Shown here: in pieces, positions 57,773 to 64,000 of the stretch
How the letters are laid out: each line of letters begins with the position of its first letter
Position numbering within the stretch: the first letter of the stretch is position 1
Assembly (NCBI GenBank): GCA_905221605.1
Contig: CAJNDS010000846.1
Coordinates: 601,001-665,000 of the forward strand
Direction: 5' to 3'
Source: Symbiodinium natans
Taxonomy: Eukaryota; Sar; Dinophyceae; Suessiales; Symbiodiniaceae
DNA length: 64,000 bases
Program-made: the position numbers and the translations under genes
Notes under the pieces: generated by a model
What the model saw: the letters and a program-made list of their open reading frames with translations, nothing else
Told to the model about the DNA's origin: nothing
The model's database searches: none

Positions 57773-57881
57773 GGGGGGTTTTCGAAAGTAGGGGTACCTT
57801 ATTGGGGTCCTGAATTATAAGGGAGAACCCTACCATTTGGGGGGTGTATTTTAGGGGTCCCCTATTTTCGTAAACCCCCCC
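57773..57881. mobile_element. MITE-like element, family D, best preserved arms
   Basis: GGGGGGTTTTCGAAAGTAGG...GGTACCTTATTGGGG and TAGGGGTCCCCTATTTTCGT...AAACCCCCC form near-perfect inverted ends. It lies between the pseudouridine synthase and SLBP. Confidence 0.8.
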
Positions 57882-58304
57882 ATAAACCTGCAAGCACGCC
57901 ATCTCGTGCCTCCCGAACGCACCTCCACTCGCGGCGCTTCGCCGCCCCACGCCGGTAGCGGAGGGCTCTGTGCCTCCAATATGAAGCTACAGGCAGCACA
58001 TAGATATGTATACATAAAAAATAAAATAATAGAATACAAAATAGTATTATATATATATATTATCGTATTATATTGGAACTCTATAAAGGTACGTCCTATA
58101 CGAGTAGCTCAAGTATTCGAGTGGAGTTGGTGAACAGAAACCGGGCATGAGCACGCGTATGCGAATTTGAATTTGCCTGATTCAACACACGCAAGCTGAC
58201 GACATGCCCCCCGAGCATTTCTCTTCCACGCCAGGCATGACACCTGAAACGACAGCGAGGGTCCTTCTCTGGGCCAAAGCCTTGATCATCATCGGTCGGG
58301 GTAT

Positions 58305-59069
58305 CTATTGGTACAGATGGGGGAAAAGTTGGATCGGACAAGGCTTGCTTTGCGACAGACCTTGAACATGTTGGTGCAGCTCTGATGACTCCTGAGCCAA
58401 GTCGGGCTCGCACCCATCGAACAAGCGGAGTTTCTGACGCCATTCAGAGAGCTCACGGTCGAACTGCCGCTTGGAGATCCGATGTGTGGGGCTGGGAGTC
58501 CGGGGATGAGTTGCCAGCCGGTCTTCCTTGTTGACCTGAGAGATATAGCGGAGGTACTCAGGGCGACTTTTGCTATTCTGAATCTGCCTCCTGCGTGCAT
58601 TCGCACGGCGCAACCACAGTTCTTCATCCGAGGGACGGCCGCCGCCAACTGGGAGTACATCAAGGGACTCCCATGCAGAAGGCACCGGCAGTGTCTCGGA
58701 GAGCCACTCCGATGCTGAGTAGTTGGGGGTCTCTCCTAAAACCCGAGGCAGCTGTGGGGTCCAACCCTTACTTGGGTTCATGTCCTCAGACTCCAGCAAC
58801 GGCTGCCACGAAGGAACATGTTCAGCCGCATCACCTGCAGCTGCTTCAATTTGCCCTCCTTCGCTCTCTGCATCTCCGCCTTCGTCATCACCTCCTGAAG
58901 TCGCATTGATATCTGCAAAAGCGCTTTGGCTCAGCAGCACCTCCAAGAGGTTCGCAATCGATAGCTGGAGCTTCAGATCCAGGTTCAGCACGAGCGTCTT
59001 CTCTCCACTGCTGCTTTCCACAGCTACTTCAGATGCACTGTTCAGGAGGCGCACCGCTAGCATGGCCAT
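58305..59069 (-). CDS. SLBP: Histone mRNA stem-loop-binding protein (SLBP) homologue
   Basis: An open frame of 254 codons contains an SLBP-type RNA-binding domain at residues about 154-218 (58610-58416). It has RRANARRRQIQNSK, then EYLRYISQV, HPRTP (188-192) and SKRQFDRELSEWRQKLRLFD. This follows the family pattern Y..Y...V, HP(K/R)TP, W...L..(W/F)D. SLBP binds the 3' stem-loop of replication-dependent histone mRNAs and guides their processing and translation. The region before the domain is acidic and low-complexity (DDEGGDAESEGG near 61-72). The N-terminus is uncertain: an acceptor-like GACTTCAG near residue 58 suggests the frame upstream may partly be intron. Residues after 220 may also run into an intron. 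It lies between the repeat-protein exons and the pseudouridine synthase. Confidence 0.82.
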   Translation of the reverse strand: MAMLAVRLLNSASEVAVESSSGEKTLVLNLDLKLQLSIANLLEVLLSQSAFADINATSGGDDEGGDAESEGGQIEAAAGDAAEHVPSWQPLLESEDMNPSKGWTPQLPRVLGETPNYSASEWLSETLPVPSAWESLDVLPVGGGRPSDEELWLRRANARRRQIQNSKSRPEYLRYISQVNKEDRLATHPRTPSPTHRISKRQFDRELSEWRQKLRLFDGCEPDLAQESSELHQHVQGLSQSKPCPIQLFPHLYQ

Positions 59070-59633
59070 CTCCAGCCGAAATCAGGAACCGCTGGGAAAG
59101 GGCGTGCCCAAGGCCTTCTTGTGGGAAAACTTGTTCCGTGGACCTGGACCTACACACATCAGAATGCTGCTGAGGTACCCAACAGCTGGAAAAGTCAACG
59201 TGGACCCGGAAATCAAAAAACCCCCAGCCCTGAACTCTGTTGCCATGTGCGCTGCTGTAGACTCGAGCCACATTGAAGCCCCATCGCAGATCTCCTAAAA
59301 ATGCTCCATCTGAAATCAATGCTTTTCTTTGTGCAAGACTACGTGGGCGGTGACACCGGTGGACATGTGAGCTGTTGGAACACTGTCTTCTTATGATTGC
59401 TGCAATTGACCAAAACCTTCAATCAAGCCCAAAACCCCTCAAGTCTTAGAACCCCAAACCCTAATTAAACCCTAAACCCAAAGCCCTCTTAGAGCTTCAC
59501 TCCGGCAAGGCATGCAAACCCGCGACCTCAGGGTGCTGGCTTCGCCCCAGCTCGGCGCCCAGGGCACGCCTGCAGAGGCGAAGAGGATGGGCAGCCTTCG
59601 TCTGCCTCCAGAACCCCTGGGAGGATCCTAACA

Positions 59634-59707
59634 AGGTTTAGGGTTTAGGGTTTAGGGTTTAGGGTTTAGGGTTTAGGGTTTAGGGTTTAGGGTTTAGGGT
59701 TTAGGGT
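59634..59707. repeat. TTTAGGG array
   Basis: About ten perfect units between repeat-protein exon candidates; a CCCTAAA array follows at 59892-59948. Confidence 0.85.
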
Positions 59708-59956
59708 GGATTCTTGAAGCAGATCCCCTTAAAGGGCTTCCTAAACATGACCCAATATGGTAGTAGAGGCTACTATTCAAAGATTCTACGTACTACTTTT
59801 TGGATCCTCCCAGGGGGCTGGGTGTATCGGGCTTCATGGGCTTCAGCATCTCTCCGAGATATGGTGCCTTCTGAGGTTGTGCGTTGTCATGTAAACCCTA
59901 AACCCTAAACCCTAAACCCTAAACCCTAAACCCTGAGCCCTAAACCCTGTAAGGAA

Positions 59957-60060
59957 GCCGAGAAAGAAGATGGGAGACCGCGGCTTGGCGCGCTGGTCAT
60001 GCCAAGGGGCATTGCCACGCGGATGGACTGCAAAAATCTCTCGTCATCCTCTTGCCTGGC
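59957..60060 (-). CDS. Unassigned exon, possibly 3' part of the repeat protein
   Basis: After a CAG acceptor the frame reads QEDDERFLQSIRVAMPLGM and continues with TSAPSRGLPSSF. It has the codon pattern of the recognised exons and lies just downstream (minus strand) of the helical-repeat exons. I do not recognise a family. A second possible exon is at about 59585-59630 (GFWRQTKAAHPLRLC). Confidence 0.4.
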
Positions 60061-60061
60061 C

Positions 60062-60185
60062 GGAATCTACTATTTGCTTAAGAACACCCAAAAAATATAG
60101 ACTAATAATCCCTATATTGCCCTTGAAAGGAATAATATTTTGTGTTTTTTGTGGGGGGTTCTTAAGCAAGTAGTAGGAATCTACT
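60062..60185. mobile_element. MITE-like element, family E, flanked by a 10-bp direct repeat
   Basis: Inverted arms TACTATTTGCTTAAGAAC and GTTCTTAAGCAAGTAGTA. GGAATCTACT is present at both edges (60062-60071 and 60176-60185), consistent with a target-site duplication, although part of it may belong to the arms. Confidence 0.8.
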
Positions 60186-60465
60186 GCCATGCAAGGGCTT
60201 AGAGTGTAGGGTTGAGGCCTTACGGTAACTATACTCCAAAGCCACAAACGTAAGAGTTGCTCTTCCTGTTCCCATGATCCTAAAACCCGCAGTCCACCAT
60301 GAAGACTGAACCTTGACTCCTAAATCCCTGAAATTGAAGGCCCAGCCTGAACCCTATAGACCTGAACCCCTAACAGACAGCTGAAACCTACGCGGCTTTA
60401 CAAGGGTTTGTGGGTTCAGGGGGTTTAGGGTTTAGGGTTTATAGGGTTTGTGGGGTTCAGGGTCC

Positions 60466-60522
60466 TTGAAAGGAGCGCCGAGGCGTAGGCGAAGGCCCAA
60501 GCCACGTTCGCCAGCAGCGCAC
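60466..60522 (-). CDS. Exon with LANVAWAFAYA, helical-repeat protein
   Basis: After acceptor GAGAG followed by G, the frame reads ALLANVAWAFAYASALLS. LANVAWAFA is the core of the LANxAWAxA repeat in octotricopeptide/RAP-type proteins, so this is probably the same gene as the 62.6 kb exon. Related candidates are at about 62225-62285 (AQLSPMEWANS) and 60945-61005 (LGQPEALAALAEQN). Intervening DNA is TTTAGGG arrays and a 30-G run. Confidence 0.5.
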
Positions 60523-60774
60523 CTCTCACATCTGAGCTCTGAGGGGGTCACGGTTTAGGGTTTTAGGGTGTAGGGTTTAGGGTTTAGGGTGTAGGGTTTA
60601 GGGCTTCAAGTTTTGGATAGAGGAAACCCTACCCCTGAACTCCAAGCCCAAGACCCTGGAAACCCTGAATCTGGAAACCCTGAATCCCAACGTGCAACAA
60701 ACCCCTGCACCCCCCAGAAGTACCGACTGTTCAGGGCCATAGAACAATAGAACATCTACTTTGCAACCGAGAAA

Positions 60775-61065
60775 ACCCTAAACCCTGAACCCTAAACCCT
60801 TTAAACCCTAAACCCTAAACCCTAAACCCTAAACCCTAAACCCTAAACCCTAAACCCTAAACCCTAAACCCTCACCCTAAACCCTAAACGCCAAAACCCC
60901 TAAACACCAAAACCCCAAAACAAAAAACCGGCAAACTCTGCGAGCCCGACCGGAGGGGTTCTGCTCCGCCAAGGCCGCAAGGGCCTCGGGCTGGCCAAGC
61001 TGCGCCTCTCAGCGCTGGGCTTCTTAGGGTTTAGGGTTTAGGGTTTAGGGTTTAGGGTTTAGGGT

Positions 61066-61097
<32 letters not shown>

Positions 61098-61169
61098 GGT
61101 TTAGGGTTTAGGGTTTAGGGTTTAGGGTTTAGGGTTTAGGGTTTAGGGTTTAGGGTTTAGGGTTTAGGG

Positions 61170-61203
<34 letters not shown>
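60775..61203. repeat. Inverted telomere-like arrays ending in a 30-G tract
   Basis: CCCTAAA units at 60775-60890, then an exon-like segment, then TTTAGGG and TTGAGGG units at 61024-61173, ending in a 30-base G run (61174-61203). Homopolymer length may be unreliable in the assembly. Confidence 0.85.
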
Positions 61204-61204
<1 letters not shown>

Positions 61205-61736
61205 GTGTTTAGGGATCTCAGGGGTGCGCGGGGATCCTAGGGTGTTTGGGGGGTTTACGGGCGGTACATGTTGTTTCTGTTGCTTTTTGGTACTTCGGGT
61301 TTAGGAGGCTACAGTCACGACAGGAAAGCCTTGCAGCAGAGGGTCCGGAGACTGTTCGGAGGCTAGGGCTTAAACAGGACCCTCATATTAACAGGATTCA
61401 CGTTTTGAAGCAGCTCCTTTCGATGGAATCAGGTTCTTCCTGGCAAGCTTTGCATGATTAAAACCCGCAGGATATTCAACAAAAAGGGGTGGGTTATAAC
61501 AGAACCACTATTTTTAACCAGCTTCGAAACAACCTGTTCGCACCAGACAGTACGACTTTTGACTAAGCTAAAACTCTCTGCAGAGCCTTCGCCAGCTCGA
61601 AGTACTTGGGATCATGGATCCCGGCATTGGCTAAAGCCCAAAGACCTGCCATGCACCAAATCTGAGAGGGCCCACACCCCAAGCCCTAAACATGACAACC
61701 AAACCCAAAAAATTGTCTCTCTCGCTCTCTCTCGCT

Positions 61737-61785
61737 CTTCTTCTTCTTCTTCTTCTTCTTCTTCTTCTTCTTCTTCTTCTTCTTC
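61737..61785. repeat. CTT trinucleotide repeat flanked by CT runs
   Basis: (CTT)16 between CT-dinucleotide runs, followed by TA/CATA and CTAT repeats to 61945. Confidence 0.95.
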
Positions 61786-62472
61786 TGCAGGGCTTGGGGG
61801 AAACCCCCCGCTCTCTCTCTCTCTCTCTCCATGTTTTTAAACAAGCAAATGATCTCTCTACATATATATATATACATACATACATACACATATATATATG
61901 GCCATACTCTATCTATCTATCTATCTATCTATATATCTATATAAACATATAGTTTCTTTTTCTGTTCAATTTGTGTGTGTGTGTAGACAAACGTACACAG
62001 CGGGACGTACGAGCTTAGGAGGGTCTCTTTGATTGCAGGTGCATGAAACCTGAATAGCCTTCCAAGGTCTCGGGATCTATGCAAAGCTGGGGTCTTGTAC
62101 TTCAAATTCAGCTGCAAGCTACCATGATATTAGGGTACTGCGAAATTTAGCGTTAGTATAGCTAACCTCATCACGATACCTAAGTCTTGAGTTCCTGAGC
62201 AAGAGCCACGCCAGGGGCAACTGGGGCTGGGGCTGTTTGCCCACTCCATCGGCGAGAGCTGTGCCAGCATGGCCTCCGGAAAATGGGCCGGGATTCTTCT
62301 TTCTGGCTGAGACACGTTATGGATGTAAAGAATCAGAGCATAATCGCAACCATATGATGTGAATGTACAAGCCAGACCATGATAAATCGTGTAGATTTCT
62401 TGCAACTAGTCTGATGAACTCAAGCGTTGACAAAAAAAAGGCTTGCTGGAATCCATGGCCGCTAGCGCTTCC

Positions 62473-63050
62473 CTAAACCCTAAACCCTAAACCCTAAACC
62501 CTAAACCCTAAACCCTAAACCCTAAGCCCCAAACCCTATAAACCCTAAACCCTGACACCAACCTGGCGTGCCAGAGCCGGCAGCAACCGAGGCTTCTCCA
62601 AGGTGGAGAGAGACCACAGGCTGGTCACCGCCGCCTGAGTCGGCATGGACAGGACGATTTTCTGCTTCTCCGGAAGATGCTTAGACAAATCGACGGGTTT
62701 AGGGTTTAGGGTTTAGGGTTTAGGGTTTAGGGTTTAGGGTTTAGGGTTTAGGGTTTAGAGTTTAGGGATGAATCTAGCTGGGGACGTAGACGTTCGGGAC
62801 TTATGGAGGCAGGGAAGCCAAACAACAGAGAGCCAACGGCCTGGGAGCTGACAATCTTGCTGCCCCTCTCTTAACCCCATATCTCGGATGGACAGGGTGA
62901 TCCCGTAGCTTCAAAGTCCTGAATCCTAAAAGCCAAACTCAGAAACCCTAAACCCTATAAAGCCTAAAACCTAAAGCCTAAACCCAAAACCCAAACCCTA
63001 AACCCTAAACCCTAAACCCTAAACCCTAAACCCTAAACCCTAAACCCAAA
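62473..63050. repeat. Three telomere-like arrays around the 62.6 kb exon
   Basis: CCCTAAA at 62473-62550, TTTAGGG at 62695-62765 and CCCTAAA at 62995-63050. The first two bracket the recognised exon 62563-62634 in opposite orientations. Confidence 0.85.
62563..62634 (-). CDS. Exon of a helical-repeat protein (octotricopeptide/RAP-like)
   Basis: A 72-nt exon between CAG|G and a GT donor reads AAVTSLWSLSTLEKPRLLPA followed by LARQ. The spacing of SLWSLSTLE and LLPALAR resembles one helix pair of the tandem repeats (LANxAWAxAxL..) in RAP/OPR proteins, which bind organellar RNAs and are expanded in dinoflagellates and apicomplexans. The frame is open further upstream to about 62690 (HLPEKQKIVLSMPTQ), so the exon could be longer. 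Family assignment comes from repeat appearance only. Confidence 0.5.
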
Positions 63051-63189
63051 CCCATGACTCGACCATAAACCCGCAGCTCGGGGTGGCTGCCGGATCAAAA
63101 AAAAAAAGGATCAAAAAAAAAATAACGCAGCCCAGGATCAAAAAATAAATAAAAAAGGATCAAAAAGAAAATAAACTTCGACTTCGAGT

Positions 63190-63460
63190 ACGAAAACTCG
63201 AGTTTTGGTACGTTTTCGGAACCCGATCGAGGACCCTCTCACACGAAACGCGTGTCGACGTGCTAAAACTCGAGTTTTGGAAAGGTTTTCCGGCCACGAT
63301 TGACGACACGCCCTCTCACACGAAACGCATCTCGAGGCGCGAAAACTCGAGTTTTTGTACGTGTTCGAAGCACGATCGACAACCCTCTCACACAAAACGC
63401 ATCTCGAGGCGCTTAAACTCGAGTTTTGGTACGTTGTTCCCGACGCGATCGACCAATATA
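63190..63460. repeat. Tandem array of 71-77 bp CTCGAG-centred units
   Basis: The core AAACTCGAGTTTT recurs with CTCGAG at 63198, 63269, 63346 and 63418 (spacing 71, 77, 72). Each unit continues TTGGTACGTTTTC..., CGATCGA and CCCTCTCACACGAAACGC. Units differ by several substitutions. It lies at the edge of a very AT-rich block and just after a run of GGATCAAAAAA repeats (63092-63170). Confidence 0.85.
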
Positions 63461-64000
63461 TTCTGCATATCTATACTTATTTTATTGATATTTTTGTTTC
63501 TATTAATATCAATATTAGTATGATTCATATTAATTTTAACATAACATATCATGTACAATATAAAATATTGTCATGGAATATATAATAAAATATTGAAAAA
63601 ACAAACGGCAATATAATATAATGTATAAAAATGGATATAATATAAGCTATCATATAAAATACATTATAAAACGTATGAAATAATATAATATAATGTAATG
63701 TAATATAATATAATATAAAAGTTTATGATATACTATAAGATAATAGTTTATGATATAATATAATATAATACAAACTGTTTCATTTATAGTACAAAACATA
63801 GAATAAATAATACTTAATATTTAATGTCTAATATATATATATATAGCCTTCAATAAATGTGTATAATATAATATAATATTATATAATCTATATTTGATAC
63901 TTAATATTTAAGACCTAATTCGAAATATAAAATACATAATAATGGGAATTTAAAATAAACTACATATAAAATATAAAATAAAATATATAATATAAATACA
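63455..64000. other. Extremely AT-rich segment
   Basis: Dominated by TAATATAATATAA and AAATATAAA motifs with almost no G or C, in sharp contrast to the rest of the window. No coding signal seen. It could be an AT-rich spacer, a matrix-attachment-like region, or a joined piece of organellar or other origin. Confidence 0.8.

Noticed and set aside
58723-59298. 191-codon plus-strand frame
   Set aside because: It lies opposite the SLBP frame, where the minus strand has a recognisable RNA-binding domain. The part above 59069 looks somewhat protein-like, but there is no support for it.
1-64000. CRISPR array, tRNA, rRNA or spliced-leader relic
   Set aside because: No regularly spaced identical repeats with unique spacers, no plausible tRNA T-arm context and no copy of the dinoflagellate spliced-leader core were seen by eye. 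A covariance-model scan was not possible.

Overview
The window is eukaryotic nuclear DNA, most likely from a dinoflagellate or a very close alveolate. Four things point there. (1) Every gene I can support lies on the minus strand. (2) The genes are split into many tiny exons (12-385 nt, commonly 30-75 nt). (3) About two thirds of the introns I could place begin with GC, several begin with GA and the rest with GT, and most acceptors read AG followed by G in the exon. (4) The introns are full of interstitial Arabidopsis-type telomere repeats (TTTAGGG/CCCTAAA). There is no prokaryotic architecture, rRNA, tRNA, CRISPR array or spliced-leader copy that I can see. Exon positions were worked out by hand from reading frame, splice phase and remembered family motifs; no alignment was run.

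Layout, reading the minus strand from high to low coordinates. 63455-64000: very AT-rich sequence behind a short tandem array built on CTCGAG (63190-63460). 59.5-62.7 kb: exons of a helical-repeat protein of the octotricopeptide/RAP-like kind. 58.3-59.1 kb: a histone mRNA stem-loop-binding protein (SLBP) homologue. 51.4-57.6 kb: a nine-exon core of an RluA-type pseudouridine synthase. 39.6-51.1 kb: scattered unassigned exons with several MITE-like elements. 2.8-38.5 kb: one very large gene, about 42 exons, for a voltage-gated-channel/class III nucleotide cyclase fusion. 33.17-35.96 kb: a complete seven-exon short-chain dehydrogenase/reductase (319 aa) on the same strand, inside the intron between the S3 and S4 exons of the channel-cyclase. 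782-863: one further unassigned exon.

The most interesting biology is the channel-cyclase. Its frame is continuous through every junction I could resolve, so it looks like a living gene. Yet three of the six classical class III catalytic positions are changed (metal Asp to Asn, purine-site Lys to Arg, transition-state Arg to Lys). Also notable are the nested dehydrogenase, the GC/GA splice donors, at least five families of short inverted-repeat elements in introns and intergenic DNA, and telomere-repeat arrays in both orientations that avoid the exons. Sequence not named in a feature is intron or intergenic DNA holding telomere-like heptamers, AT or G/C homopolymer runs, or nothing I recognise.
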